The position numbers and the translations under genes were made by a program. A stretch of DNA of 64,000 nt from OLB9 sp041392785 (GTDB lineage: Bacteria; Bacteroidota; Bacteroidia; Chitinophagales; Saprospiraceae): NCBI GenBank assembly GCA_041392785.1, contig JAWKLK010000006.1, forward strand, positions 62,001 through 126,000, read 5' to 3'. Positions 26,821 through 36,813 of the stretch are shown here, piece after piece (position 1 is the first letter of the stretch; the number at the start of each line of letters is the position of its first letter). The notes under the pieces are model-generated. The model had not been told where the DNA came from. It saw only the letters and a program-made list of their open reading frames with translations, and searched no databases.

Positions 26821-28217
26821 TTAGCGTCTGCTCGATGGCGTGGGAACTTCTCTTTTTGTTTTGAACATCTCTGTCAATTCTTTTTCAGATTTAAAACCTA
26901 AATCAAGAAATGTAGAAGTCACAAATTTCTTTATATCTTGATAATCTTTACCACGCTTATCCGTATATAATGCTAAAAGTTTATTAATATAATTTAAACT
27001 GATTTGCTTAATATTTTGGTTAAATTTTTGATTATAGAAGGTATTTATGTAAGATATGAACACTTTATTGATCTCAAAATACTCATGATAACTCTCAGGG
27101 TCAAGATTATTCAGAAAACTCTGGCAATAGCCGAAAATACTATCTCTCAGGCACTCATTCTCTATACTTAGCCCTTTATGGTTATCGTAGTAAGCTTTTA
27201 CAGATTTGATGGTATCTTCATGGACATATCCTTTTGTGTGGATGATGTCCATCAATCTATAATATCCGGACACACTATCATCTATACTCTTTGATATGAC
27301 TTGAGACATGCGTTTATCTACATCAGGAGTGATCTCAACGTCAGCCCTATATAAATGCAATAATTGCTTGAAGAAATGCTCAGTAAATTCCACATCATTC
27401 TTTCTAAATGTATCGAAAATTGATGTTATCTTTTCTTTGGTACCTTTGGGTATATCATAAAACATCGCACCCAACATCATCACTTTCAAAAAATCCGGAT
27501 CTGTCTGAAGAGAAGCATTATTTATTAGGTTTTCAATATGGTATCAGACTGGAATTGTCAAAGTTTCTATGAGATTATACTCAAGAAAATGAACCAAAGA
27601 ATCTCCCAACACCTTAAACTGACTTAAATTTTTTGGAAATTCTGCAGAAAGGAAATTTTGTCTGTTGAATTGTTTTTTATAACTATCATACAAGGCTATA
27701 CGGTGATGTAATTCTCTGAATTTATCCAATTTTTTTGAGAATTTAAAAATGTTTTTACCTTTTTATTTGTAAGTTGCCCATCAAATTTGTCAACCAAATA
27801 TCACTACTTAAAGCAAAATCCAACTTGCACTGTTTGACCGATTCTTTGCTTGATAATATCAAAATTGGCTGATTCTCCGATGGTCAACAATATTTTTCTG
27901 AAATGGTCGTGTGGACGCTTGTATTTGTAATTTTTCATAATTTCATTCCTCAGTACGGCAAAACCCAAAATTTTAGGGAGAAATAAGCCTTCAAATCCAG
28001 GATCAAGTAGCGCTTCCTCTAGTGATAGTAGCTGTAAAGGATGCATATTCGCTACTGCTGCGTACAACTCCATGATATGAGGCTCAAAACCATCTACCAT
28101 CACTTTATATAAATCTTCGGTTTCGTTCTCAAGATATTCTTGCAATATTTCAGATTCCTGAATGGCGTCTTTCAATTGTTCTAGATGGGATGCATATTGA
28201 GGCATTAGAGCTTCCAT
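26821..28217 (-). pseudogene. Decayed helical protein gene with two frameshifts and an in-frame stop
   Basis: Reading from ATG 28217 gives 137 residues ending at 27804. A one-base change in the A-run at 27815-27818 would let the frame continue as ALSSDIWLTNLMGNL. After a second shift around 27755 the frame runs through DKFRELHHRIALYD and LVHFLEYNLIETLTIPV to a TGA at 27544-27546, then in the same frame to 26821 (FRKNDVEFTEHFFKQLL and so on). The pieces together make one soluble, mostly helical protein of about 460 residues. No family is recognised. The downstream piece alone could still be translated from ATG 27489. Confidence 0.7.
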
Positions 28218-28284
28218 GATGTAAAATTTTTTTTTGTTTAAATAAATCCTTAAATAACTACATTCTGAATCAAATTTCTAAAAG

Positions 28285-28318
28285 AAAACCTGATAAAATT
28301 TTCATTTTATCAGGTTTT
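28285..28318 (-). terminator. Strong terminator after rpsP
   Basis: A perfect 14-base stem (AAAACCTGATAAAA with TTTTATCAGGTTTT) and 6-base loop lie downstream of rpsP on the minus strand. The CCTGAT/ATCAGG core resembles the hairpin at 46225-46255. Confidence 0.85.
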
Positions 28319-28453
28319 CACTGCCTATTTTGAAGCAGTTGATATTCCTTCATTTTTACCTAATTAATACATTAGGCTACCTTTTCTAATTAGGCTTCTT
28401 CTGATTCGTTGCCTGAATCTTCAACAACATCTTCAGAAGTAGCTTGTGCTTCT

Positions 28454-29008
28454 TCAGTCACTTCTTTTGCAGTATCCACTACTGTTTTCTTCTACTGCAC
28501 TTTCTACAATTTCTTCTGTGACTTCAGCACTTACTTCAGTCACCTTAAAGGCGTCTGCAGAAACTTTTGTTTCTTGATCCTGTACAGGCTTTACTACTTT
28601 TACTTCACCTGAAACTTGTTTTCTAAACAAATCTAAATCTGCTTTTGTTTGCAATTTTCTAGTTTCTATACGCTTTTCTTTTGTGTCAATCCATGCATTC
28701 CAAGCAGTATCCACTTGTTCTTGAGTTAGAACTCCTTTTTTAAGTCCTCTCATCAAATGTCTTCTATAATATACTCCTTTGAAACGTAAAATTGCTCTGA
28801 CTGTATCTGTAGGTTGTGCACCTTTTTCTAACCAATCATATGCTGCCATTCTATCTACTTCAATAGTAGCAGGTTTTGTCATTGGGTTATAGGTACCAAT
28901 TTTTTCGATAAATTTTCCATCTCTTGGCGCTCTGGCATCAGCAATTATAATGTGGTAAAAAGGCGCTTGTTTTCTCCCTTTGCGGGTTAATCTAATTTTT
29001 ACTGGCAT
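28454..29008 (-). CDS. rpsP: 30S ribosomal protein S16 with an extended, frameshifted tail
   Basis: The N-terminal 80 residues are standard S16 (PVKIRLTRKGRKQAPFYHII, RAPRDGKFIEKIGTYNP, GAQPTDTVRAILRF). A C-terminal extension rich in Glu and Val, common in Bacteroidota, follows. As written it ends after NSSGYCKRSD at 28454. Removing one base from the T-run at 28485-28488 continues the acidic Glu/Val-rich pattern (TVVDTAKEVTEEAQ and onward) to a stop at 28390-28392, so the tail seems frameshifted. The ribosomal core is unaffected. A TACCTTTG promoter and a strong terminator make it a single-gene unit. Confidence 0.93.
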   Translation of the reverse strand: MPVKIRLTRKGRKQAPFYHIIIADARAPRDGKFIEKIGTYNPMTKPATIEVDRMAAYDWLEKGAQPTDTVRAILRFKGVYYRRHLMRGLKKGVLTQEQVDTAWNAWIDTKEKRIETRKLQTKADLDLFRKQVSGEVKVVKPVQDQETKVSADAFKVTEVSAEVTEEIVESAVEENSSGYCKRSD

Positions 29009-29080
29009 TGTTAAAATTTATAATTATTTGAAAATCAAACCAAAATAAACCGTAAACAGTTATTTGGTTTTTAACGGGCA

Positions 29081-29108
29081 CAAAGGTACAATAATATTTG
29101 ATATTCAA
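29081..29108 (-). promoter_or_regulatory. Promoter of rpsP (TTG, 17 bases, TACCTTTG)
   Basis: On the minus strand TTG (29106-29108) and TACCTTTG (29081-29088) are 17 bases apart, about 70 bases upstream of the start. It is one of the best-formed promoters in the window. Confidence 0.55.
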
Positions 29109-29115
29109 TCTATTT

Positions 29116-31401
29116 TCAGAAATATAATTTTAAAGTTAAAGTTGGTAAAATTGGTAATTGATCAACTCTTTCATAGTTTACTCTGTCAAAATAGAAAATA
29201 TTTGCTCTATCATAGACATTGGTCACACTAAGATTTGTTTCAATGCCTGTGTATTTTGTAAACATAAACTTCTTACTTATCGAAATGTCCAACCTGTGGT
29301 AATCAGGTAATCTTCCACCGTTGCGAGTATCTGAATAAATGATACCAACGTTATCTGGATTATTAGTAGTATACGGATTGTCCAATCCACCCAAGTAATC
29401 CTGAAAGTTATAAAAACCTTTTGTTTTAGTAAATGGAAAACCCGTACCAAAGTTCCATCTCACAGAAAGTTGGAAAGTACCTTTTTTATCTAAATCATAA
29501 GTTGCTAAAAGATTGACATTGTGTCTTCTATCATAAAGTGTTGGGTAAACTTGCACACCATCATCCCTTTTAGAATGCCCCAAAGAATAGGTAGTCCAGA
29601 AATACCATCTTGGCATTTCATATTTCATGGTCAAATCCACTCCGTATCCACTACCTTTTTCTACTGAATAATCTGATTGATCGACGCTGGTCTTATTCCT
29701 GTTTACTACTATTAATTGCTCGAACTGCTTATAATAGCCCTCAATATTAAAAGTGACACCTTTGTAAATATCAAATTCCAATCCCCCAACCAAATGATTG
29801 GCAATCTGCAACTTATTTTTCAGTAGAGCACCATCATTGTCAAACACTCTACCTTCAGGCCCGGACAAAAAGCCATTAAAAAGATTTACAACGTCTCGGT
29901 CATTGTTTGTTGAAAGTACATTTTGTGTGTATCTACCCAATGCACCTTTAAACCTAATCTTGTCAGTAATATTCAGCTTCATCCCGAATCGTGGTTCGAA
30001 TGTCACCGTACCTAGGGATGAATAATATTGTACACGTAAAGATGGCTCTACAATAAGTTTTCCAAATATTTGACGATATTTACCAAAAACTCCTAATTCA
30101 GTTGTATTTTGTTCTTGTGCTAATCTAATATCGAGTGCATTGACAAATTCAAAATCAGTACGGATGGATTTCAATTCAAGACCATACTTCACTTCACTTT
30201 TTTCACCAAAAAAAGTAAAGTCCATTCCAGCTGTCAATTCATCAATATTTGAAATGCGTGGTTCTTCATTCTTTTCAAGTAGACTAACTTTATAACTTGA
30301 AAATCCGACAATACCATTCATCAAAATATTACTTCCTGATGGTATTACAGTAAAATTGGTTCCTCCTCCTATGTTTTTCCACTCGATTGCAGAAAGTAGT
30401 GGATTATTATATCCATCTTTAAAATTAAACCCAAAAATATTGAATTTACCACCATTGGCAGTATTGACACTAAACTTACCATATAAGTCCGTAAATGAAA
30501 ATGGCAACCCAATAGAATCAATTGGTGCAGCATAATTGTAAATAGATTTTGTGGTATGTTCCAACAAAGATTTTTTACCAGTCAAAACATAAGAAACTGA
30601 AGTACCACCTTCCTTAAACTTTACGATGGGTCCTTCAAGCAAAGCACGCGCCATGAATGGGCCTCCACTTATGAATCCTGATGGCCGACTTTTATTTCCT
30701 TCTCTCGTTTTTATATCCACGATTGCAGAGATTCTTCCACCGTAATCAGCACCGAATCCTCCAGTGAGTACGTCCACATTCTTGACTATATCAGTCTCAA
30801 ATACTGAATAAAAACCTATGGAGTGGAATGGATTGAAAATATTTAAACCATCTAGCATGATTTTATTCTGAACGGGTGCGCCACCGCGAATATAGATTTG
30901 ACCACCTTGATCACCAGTAGATATTACTCCTGGAATAACTTGTAAATATTGCACTATATCGGCCTCACCTCCTACCGAAGGAAGAGATTTAATTTGTCTT
31001 TGAGAGACTTGCAATTGTGAAATATTGACTGTAGTTCTAGCTTTTTGAGAAGCAGCTGTGATTTGCACTTCATCCAATTTTATAGAGCTCTCCTGCAAAT
31101 ATATGGCTTGATACACTACTGATCCTTCATTGACTTTGACTGAGACAGTAGTGGAATCATATCCAATATATGTAGTCACCAATCTATGCTGCCCTACCGG
31201 CACCTTTGAGATTACAAAAAATCCATCCAAATCTGTAGTAGCTCCATGAGAAGTGCCATCCACTTGAATATTGCAATAAATGATCGGTTCTCCAGTCGTT
31301 TTGTCGTAGATATTTCCACGTATAGTCCCGGTCTGAGAAAAGGCGCCTAAACTCAAAACCATAAACAACAAAATAGTTAAAAACTTCTTCTTTTCTGTCA
31401 T
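29116..31401 (-). CDS. TonB-dependent outer-membrane receptor
   Basis: The 761-residue protein has a signal peptide, then a carboxypeptidase-regulatory-like domain (GTIRGNIYDKTTGEPIIYCN, about residues 24-110). A plug domain follows (SVGGEADIVQYLQVIPGV and YIRGGAPVQNKIMLDG), then a beta-barrel ending in a terminal LTLKLYF strand. It lacks an obvious SusC-type signature or SusD partner, so the substrate is unknown. It is a single gene with a TAACTTTG box 19 bases before its ATG. Confidence 0.95.
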   Translation of the reverse strand: MTEKKKFLTILLFMVLSLGAFSQTGTIRGNIYDKTTGEPIIYCNIQVDGTSHGATTDLDGFFVISKVPVGQHRLVTTYIGYDSTTVSVKVNEGSVVYQAIYLQESSIKLDEVQITAASQKARTTVNISQLQVSQRQIKSLPSVGGEADIVQYLQVIPGVISTGDQGGQIYIRGGAPVQNKIMLDGLNIFNPFHSIGFYSVFETDIVKNVDVLTGGFGADYGGRISAIVDIKTREGNKSRPSGFISGGPFMARALLEGPIVKFKEGGTSVSYVLTGKKSLLEHTTKSIYNYAAPIDSIGLPFSFTDLYGKFSVNTANGGKFNIFGFNFKDGYNNPLLSAIEWKNIGGGTNFTVIPSGSNILMNGIVGFSSYKVSLLEKNEEPRISNIDELTAGMDFTFFGEKSEVKYGLELKSIRTDFEFVNALDIRLAQEQNTTELGVFGKYRQIFGKLIVEPSLRVQYYSSLGTVTFEPRFGMKLNITDKIRFKGALGRYTQNVLSTNNDRDVVNLFNGFLSGPEGRVFDNDGALLKNKLQIANHLVGGLEFDIYKGVTFNIEGYYKQFEQLIVVNRNKTSVDQSDYSVEKGSGYGVDLTMKYEMPRWYFWTTYSLGHSKRDDGVQVYPTLYDRRHNVNLLATYDLDKKGTFQLSVRWNFGTGFPFTKTKGFYNFQDYLGGLDNPYTTNNPDNVGIIYSDTRNGGRLPDYHRLDISISKKFMFTKYTGIETNLSVTNVYDRANIFYFDRVNYERVDQLPILPTLTLKLYF

Positions 31402-31419
31402 ATCTTAAAAAATGAGGCG

Positions 31420-31427
31420 CAAAGTTA
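31420..31427 (-). promoter_or_regulatory. -7 box (TAACTTTG) of the TonB receptor gene
   Basis: TAACTTTG on the minus strand, 19 bases upstream of the start at 31401. Confidence 0.5.
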
Positions 31428-31556
31428 CAAAAATAAAATTCCCATCATAGCAGAGATTAAGATTGGTATTCAAAGTGTAATCATAACGACAATCTAAAAT
31501 ATTTAAAAAGTGTTTTTCTGCCCACATTATCGCCATATTGAATAACCTTCATTAAG

Positions 31557-31564
31557 TATATTTG
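31557..31564 (+). promoter_or_regulatory. -7 box (TATATTTG) of the flavin-binding protein gene
   Basis: TATATTTG lies 26 bases before the ATG at 31591, with a TTG at 31538-31540 as possible -33 element. The box argues for 31591 rather than the frame's first ATG at 31567, which would be almost at the transcript start. Confidence 0.5.
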
Positions 31565-31590
31565 TTATGATTTCCTTTAATAAATGTCAT

Positions 31591-32256
31591 ATGAAGTTTC
31601 CTGTTTCAAACATCAATCAAGTGAAAAGGGGTGCGAAGAAGGCATCCTATGATAAAAAACAAATCTATGAAATTTTAGATCAATGCGAGATTTGCTATGT
31701 CGCTTTCTTACATGAAGGTAAAGCTATGGTTCAACCAATCAATTTTGGTAGGCTAAATGATTGCATCTATCTTCATGGATCACACCAAAACAGAATGACA
31801 ACATCTATATTACAATCTGTAGAAGTCTGTCTGAATGTCACTATCCTTGACGCTATGAAACTGACGCGATCTGCCTTCCATCATTCAGTAAATTACAGAT
31901 CTGTGAACATTTTTGGTACAGTAAAGGAAATGTTGAGTGACGAAGAAAAACTGCGTGGACTCCAAAGCATAATAAACCATTTTGTTCCGAATCGGTGGGA
32001 TCACTGCCGACCACCTACACGACAAGAATTGGACGCAACGAAAGTTCTAGAAATCAACATCACGAGTGCATCTGCTAAAATTGCAAACACAAAACCAGGT
32101 GACAACAAATCTGATTTGTCACTTGACTATTGGGCAGGGACACTACCTGTTCAAATCAAGATTAAAGAGCCGATTCCTGATGAATTTATGGATGAAAATT
32201 CTTTAACGCCAGATCATGTTGTGGACTTCATCAAGAAGTTTAATCAACGATGTTAA
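31591..32256 (+). CDS. Pyridoxamine 5'-phosphate oxidase-like flavin-binding protein
   Basis: This 221-residue protein has a split-barrel FMN-binding fold of the NimA/flavin-nucleotide-binding type: an ILDQCEICYVAFLHEGKAMVQP beginning, IYLHGSHQNRMT, and SVNYRSVNIFGTVKEM. Such proteins reduce or bind flavin and related cofactors; the substrate here is not evident. A conserved Trp-containing C-terminal part (DYWAGTLPVQ) matches the group. It is monocistronic, with the promoter box directly upstream. Confidence 0.85.
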   Translation: MKFPVSNINQVKRGAKKASYDKKQIYEILDQCEICYVAFLHEGKAMVQPINFGRLNDCIYLHGSHQNRMTTSILQSVEVCLNVTILDAMKLTRSAFHHSVNYRSVNIFGTVKEMLSDEEKLRGLQSIINHFVPNRWDHCRPPTRQELDATKVLEINITSASAKIANTKPGDNKSDLSLDYWAGTLPVQIKIKEPIPDEFMDENSLTPDHVVDFIKKFNQRC

Positions 32257-32289
32257 CATCAACATTTTCTTGATAAAAACATACAAAAG

Positions 32290-32751
32290 TTAATTGTTTA
32301 GGCCTAACGCAAGCCCAATTCCATTTTTATTTGATATAAGAGATAATTTTGCTGATTTGGAGTTTAAACCATTATAGGTAATAAGCGCTCTTTTTCTACA
32401 GTTTGCAGCTAGGATAGATGTTGTAAGCCCGCCAATAGTAGTCCCTATCAATACTACCAATGGTGCTCCAATACCTTTCCCGTTCTTATCATTTGATAGC
32501 AACCAATATGCGGATATTACTTCTGCACCGAGAAGTACATATGCAGAAAACTCATATTTTTCAGATCGTTTCCATAGATTATAAGCTTCAGGATTTTGTT
32601 TCATCAGCGTTGAAACATGTTTTTTAGAAATCTTTCCGTCTTTGGTATAATAATCTAATGAAAACGCTCCAGGTATTGGAAAAATTTCATTTTGAGAGAA
32701 CACATTCGATGCAGTTGAAAAAAGAATAATAATCAAAAAAAAAGTTTTCAT
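32290..32751 (-). CDS. Small exported hypothetical protein
   Basis: This 153-residue protein has an N-terminal signal peptide (KTFFLIIILFSTASNVFSQ) and two hydrophobic helices in the middle (FSAYVLLGAEVISAYWLL and APLVVLIGTTIGGLTTSILA). It is probably an envelope membrane protein. No family is recognised. It lies between two plus-strand genes with its own start. Confidence 0.65.
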   Translation of the reverse strand: MKTFFLIIILFSTASNVFSQNEIFPIPGAFSLDYYTKDGKISKKHVSTLMKQNPEAYNLWKRSEKYEFSAYVLLGAEVISAYWLLSNDKNGKGIGAPLVVLIGTTIGGLTTSILAANCRKRALITYNGLNSKSAKLSLISNKNGIGLALGLNN

Positions 32752-32853
32752 TTCAAAAAAATTTGGGTTATAAAAATTATCAAACCAGAAACGTTTTCAG
32801 TAACTATATATTTTATTCTATCCTAATATTAACAAACGAGACGAATATTTTCG

Positions 32854-32861
32854 TAGGTTTG
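32854..32861 (+). promoter_or_regulatory. -7 box (TAGGTTTG) of the M1 peptidase gene
   Basis: TAGGTTTG fits TAnnTTTG, 40 bases before the ATG at 32902. A clear -33 element is not seen. Confidence 0.45.
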
Positions 32862-32901
32862 CAGTTCTTTTAAAACAGAACCTTTTAATCACAACATCCA
32901 T

Positions 32902-35517
32902 ATGAAATTCAATATTGCATATAAAATTTCTATATTTATTACTGTTTTATTTATAATGAGTTGTGCATCTTCAAAAAAGACAATGGTCGTAAATGATGAA
33001 GATACTTACATAATGGAGAACTTAGATACTTTAGAAATTAAAGATTTTGAATCTAAATTGATAGCCGAACGGGGCACTGTTTATCATGGCACAAAAACTA
33101 TCACTTTTGATATACTTCATACTGACCTTGACCTTTCATTTGATTATAAAAATCAATTTGTTCTAGGGAAAGCCACACTCGACATTACGCCTTTCTTTCA
33201 TCCAATAGAAGAAATAACCTTGGATGCAATAGGGTTTGAAATCAAAGATGTCAAAGTTCAAAATATACATGCTAATGATTATACATATGATGGAAGTTTA
33301 ATTACTATACCATTAGGTAAAACCTATAAGAAAGGTGAGAAATTTCAAATTTTTATTGATTATGTAGCTAAACCTTCTCTAAACACAACTCAAGAGAATT
33401 TTGGTGCAATCACTTCAGACAATGGGTTGTTTTTTATTGATCCTTTAGGTGTGGATCCAGACAAACCTACACAGATATGGACTCAAGGAGAAACTGAAAA
33501 TAACAAACGATGGTTTCCAACATTTGATAAACCAACTGAAAGATTTACTCAGAGTATAAAATTGACAGTACCAGATGCTTATAAAACCTTGTCAAACGGG
33601 ATATTGAAGGAGTCTACCAAATTACCTAATAATATGCGACGCGATCATTGGGTACAAGATAAACCACACGCGGCCTACCTTGCCATGATTGCCGTAGGTG
33701 ATTGGTCTGTGACCGAAGATTCATGGCATGGCCTACCCTTGATGTATTATGTAGATCAAAATTTTGAATCAACGTCAAAACAAATTTACAACCACACTCC
33801 AGAAATGTTATCTTTCTTTTCAAATATCCTGAAATATCCATATCCTTGGGATAAATATGCGCAAGTTGCGGTAAAAGATTTTGTCTCTGGCGCAATGGAA
33901 AATACCACAGCGGTTATATTTGGTGATTTTGTGCAAAAAAATGAAAAAGAACTCATTGATAATGACAATGATTACATCGTGGCTCACGAAATGATGCATC
34001 ATTGGTTTGGAGATTTGGTTACATGTGAAGATTGGTCAAATTTGACATTAAATGAAGGTTTTGCAAACTATGCGGAGTATCTATGGGCCGAGTACAAGTA
34101 TGGAAGAGAAAAGGCAGACCATCATCGCATTGAGGAACTCAGTGGATATTTGTCACAAGTCTATGGCGGCGGTGCACATCCACTTATTGATTATTACTAT
34201 ACAGATAGCAATAAGATGTTTGATGCGCACTCATATAATAAAGGAGGTTTAATTTTGCATCATTTAAGGTATTTTCTGGGTGATGAAGCATTTTTTGAGG
34301 GTTTACATTATTATCTCACAAACCACGCAGGTACTTCTGTAGAAGCTGATGAGTTGCGTATGGCATTTGAAGATGTGAGTGGTCAAGATTTACATTGGTT
34401 TTTTGACCAATGGTTTTTCGGTATTGGACATCCGAATCTCGACATCCAATATCAATATGATTCTATCTTAAAAACAGTCTCTATCATTGTTAGCCAGGAT
34501 GGTACCTCAGATGATTTTACAAAACCATTTGTCTTACCTATGGACGTGGCAATGTATTATGAAGGAGCACCAACAAAATGGGAGAAGGTTTGGATAAAAA
34601 AATTACAGGATACTATATTGATACATGATGTGGCTTCTCGTCCTGACGTGATAAATCTGGATGGGAATAACACTCTCATTGGACTAAGCCAAGAAAATAA
34701 ATCTATCGATGAATATAAAAAACAATTCAAGCTATCTCCTTTGGTTTTTGATAAAATAGTTGCTATTTCTAGATTGTCAGATGCAGATTTATTGGACATT
34801 ATTCCCATAGGCTTGACTGAAAAATATGCCTTTATTAGAGAAAACACCATCAATAGTATCCCTGATGAATCATTGGCTATTTACACAGAAAAGCTTCAAG
34901 ACATGGCGATATCAGACCCTAATTCGCAAGTAAGGGCATCGGCATTTCAAGCATTATTGATGACACCAGAATATGATCCTACTACGATTGCCGAAACGCT
35001 TCTTAAAGTTGAAAAAACCTATCCTGTTTTGCAAATGGCAGTAAGCGTACTCAAGCAAATAAAACCTGAAGTACTTTCACCGTACCTTTCAAGTTTTAAA
35101 AATGATTCATCTGACGGCATGGCATTGATTCTTGCAGAAATGATGACCGCAGAAGACGAATCCACATGGCAATTCTTCAACCAAAAAGCTAGAACCATAG
35201 CCGTAGATAAATTAAATGGATTTTTCACTTTGTATAATGAATATTTGCAAGGAAAATCTCTCAGTACACTTCAGAACTCGACAGAAAACATGATCACTCT
35301 TTTGAATGATTCTCATAATTCCAGTTTTAGAAAGTTTTATGCGGCGTACACGTTATCCCAAATAAAACAACAATTAGATCCGATGTCGAATGATTCTGAA
35401 GTAAAGATTCTTCTTGATAAAATAAATGCTTTCATCCATAACATCCAAGTAAAAGAGACTGATCAAGATCTCATTAAGGCTTATGAAATGATATTCAACC
35501 CTAAAAACAAAGAATAA
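32902..35517 (+). CDS. M1 family metallo-aminopeptidase, lipoprotein
   Basis: This is a zinc aminopeptidase anchored by a lipidated Cys (signal and lipobox ITVLFIMSCASS). The 871 residues contain the GAMEN substrate motif (as GAMENTT), the zinc motif HEMMHHWFGD and the downstream Glu in NEGFANYAEYLW. An N-terminal beta-sandwich precedes these and a helical C-terminal domain follows. The length fits the large secreted/periplasmic type. It probably degrades peptides at the cell envelope. The gene is monocistronic and convergent with the PP2C gene 27 bases away. Confidence 0.95.
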   Translation: MKFNIAYKISIFITVLFIMSCASSKKTMVVNDEDTYIMENLDTLEIKDFESKLIAERGTVYHGTKTITFDILHTDLDLSFDYKNQFVLGKATLDITPFFHPIEEITLDAIGFEIKDVKVQNIHANDYTYDGSLITIPLGKTYKKGEKFQIFIDYVAKPSLNTTQENFGAITSDNGLFFIDPLGVDPDKPTQIWTQGETENNKRWFPTFDKPTERFTQSIKLTVPDAYKTLSNGILKESTKLPNNMRRDHWVQDKPHAAYLAMIAVGDWSVTEDSWHGLPLMYYVDQNFESTSKQIYNHTPEMLSFFSNILKYPYPWDKYAQVAVKDFVSGAMENTTAVIFGDFVQKNEKELIDNDNDYIVAHEMMHHWFGDLVTCEDWSNLTLNEGFANYAEYLWAEYKYGREKADHHRIEELSGYLSQVYGGGAHPLIDYYYTDSNKMFDAHSYNKGGLILHHLRYFLGDEAFFEGLHYYLTNHAGTSVEADELRMAFEDVSGQDLHWFFDQWFFGIGHPNLDIQYQYDSILKTVSIIVSQDGTSDDFTKPFVLPMDVAMYYEGAPTKWEKVWIKKLQDTILIHDVASRPDVINLDGNNTLIGLSQENKSIDEYKKQFKLSPLVFDKIVAISRLSDADLLDIIPIGLTEKYAFIRENTINSIPDESLAIYTEKLQDMAISDPNSQVRASAFQALLMTPEYDPTTIAETLLKVEKTYPVLQMAVSVLKQIKPEVLSPYLSSFKNDSSDGMALILAEMMTAEDESTWQFFNQKARTIAVDKLNGFFTLYNEYLQGKSLSTLQNSTENMITLLNDSHNSSFRKFYAAYTLSQIKQQLDPMSNDSEVKILLDKINAFIHNIQVKETDQDLIKAYEMIFNPKNKE

Positions 35518-35544
35518 TTTTCACTTCAAGGTGAATATAACGAG

Positions 35545-36252
35545 TTAAAATTTGACCATCAAACAAGATGCATTATCCTTTGATAGGTCTTTACAAAGAT
35601 TATCGAAGTACAACCATTTTTTATCAATTTGTAAGATGTTTTCAAAAAATAATTTTCCCAAATCTGTCGGAGTAATGTGTTCCAACGCACCATCAGAACA
35701 TAAGATAAAAAGATCGTTAGGTTTTATCCCACTTATGATAGTACTATCAAAATCTGTAATATTAGGTAATTTGTGATTACTAATGTATTTTGTTATCATA
35801 TTTTTAAAAGGGAAACTTCTATTATCTTGATTAACTAACCCTGCAGATTTAAATTCCTCTTTTAAAGAATGATCTTTAGATATAAAATTTTTACTTTCGT
35901 CCAAATATGAAAAGTACATAAATTTCGAATCTCCCAAATGTGATGTAATGATAGTGGCATCATCAATCATTTTGGCAATTACCACAGTAGTGGCCATTTC
36001 AGTCCATATTCCTTCATTAATGGATAATTGTTCCAAGCCTTTACTGGCTTCAATCAAGAGATTTTCAATATTGTTACCAAATGATTGCCCATAATTTTTG
36101 ACAAAATCAATAATAAATGTAGAAGCCAAAGCACCTTGGGACGAACCACCCACTCCATCACAAATTGCAAAGATATTTTGCTCCTGAAAAGACAAGATAG
36201 CATCTTCTTGTGTTTTCTTTTTACCTTGATGTGAAAAGCTATAGATAGTCAT
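35545..36252 (-). CDS. PP2C-type Ser/Thr protein phosphatase
   Basis: This 235-residue phosphatase has PP2C motifs: a modified N-terminal KKTQEDAI, FAICDGVGGSSQGALAS with the metal-binding Asp, SHLGDSKFMYF, and CSDGALEHITP near the end. It should dephosphorylate Ser/Thr residues placed by a Hanks-type kinase. It is the last gene of the LytTR, FHA, acidic-protein, FHA, PP2C run, only 5 bases after the soluble FHA gene. The nearest kinase candidate is the 1,466-residue one at 57.9-62.3 kb. Confidence 0.9.
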   Translation of the reverse strand: MTIYSFSHQGKKKTQEDAILSFQEQNIFAICDGVGGSSQGALASTFIIDFVKNYGQSFGNNIENLLIEASKGLEQLSINEGIWTEMATTVVIAKMIDDATIITSHLGDSKFMYFSYLDESKNFISKDHSLKEEFKSAGLVNQDNRSFPFKNMITKYISNHKLPNITDFDSTIISGIKPNDLFILCSDGALEHITPTDLGKLFFENILQIDKKWLYFDNLCKDLSKDNASCLMVKF

Positions 36253-36257
36253 ATACG

Positions 36258-36797
36258 TTATTTTACGTTAGTCTCGAAATGGATTAGAGTAGTGCCCAAT
36301 ATTATTTTATCCCCATTATTTAAGACCATTTCCTCATCGTTTTCCATTAACTTGTCATTCAAAATGATTTTATTTTTACTATCAATCTCTTTTATAGTAT
36401 AAAATTTTTGATTTGTAACTGGATTTAATTTTGAATGTATTAAACAGTGTTTTCTTGACATATACCTATCAGAACAAATAATTGGTGCTTCGATATCGTA
36501 CTGAGATGATTTTCTTCCAATAATATTCTCGCCATCCCTAATAATAAAGCTTTGTCTTTTAATATCCATGGATTCTGGAATTAAAATTCGAGCGGATACT
36601 TTTGATGCCAATTTACTAACTGATGAATTTTCTGTTTTTCGGCTTAGCTCAACTGATTTCGGTTCAGGAACAAATATCTTATTTTTTGTTCCACATTGAT
36701 GACACGGTACATTGATGGTTTTATTGTGATATACCTCCAGCACTTTAGTCCTAGAAATAACATTACAATTACTACAAGTTATGTTGATAATTTTCAT
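36258..36797 (-). CDS. Zinc-ribbon plus FHA domain protein
   Basis: The 179-residue cytoplasmic protein has an N-terminal zinc ribbon (CSNC at about residues 9-12 and CHQCG at about 33-36). A C-terminal FHA domain follows, with IIRDGENIIGRK, MSRKHCLI and a final LNNGDKIILGTTLIHF. FHA domains read phosphothreonine, so it is a likely target or adaptor for a Ser/Thr kinase. It sits between the acidic repeat protein (16 bases) and PP2C (5 bases), a spacing that suggests a signalling operon. Confidence 0.88.
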   Translation of the reverse strand: MKIINITCSNCNVISRTKVLEVYHNKTINVPCHQCGTKNKIFVPEPKSVELSRKTENSSVSKLASKVSARILIPESMDIKRQSFIIRDGENIIGRKSSQYDIEAPIICSDRYMSRKHCLIHSKLNPVTNQKFYTIKEIDSKNKIILNDKLMENDEEMVLNNGDKIILGTTLIHFETNVK

Positions 36798-36813
36798 TTA
36801 TAAGTATGCTTTA

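Noticed and set aside
27544..27546. In-frame TGA as a possible selenocysteine or readthrough codon
   Set aside because: No SECIS-like hairpin or Cys-aligned context is visible and the same gene carries two frameshifts, so simple decay fits better.
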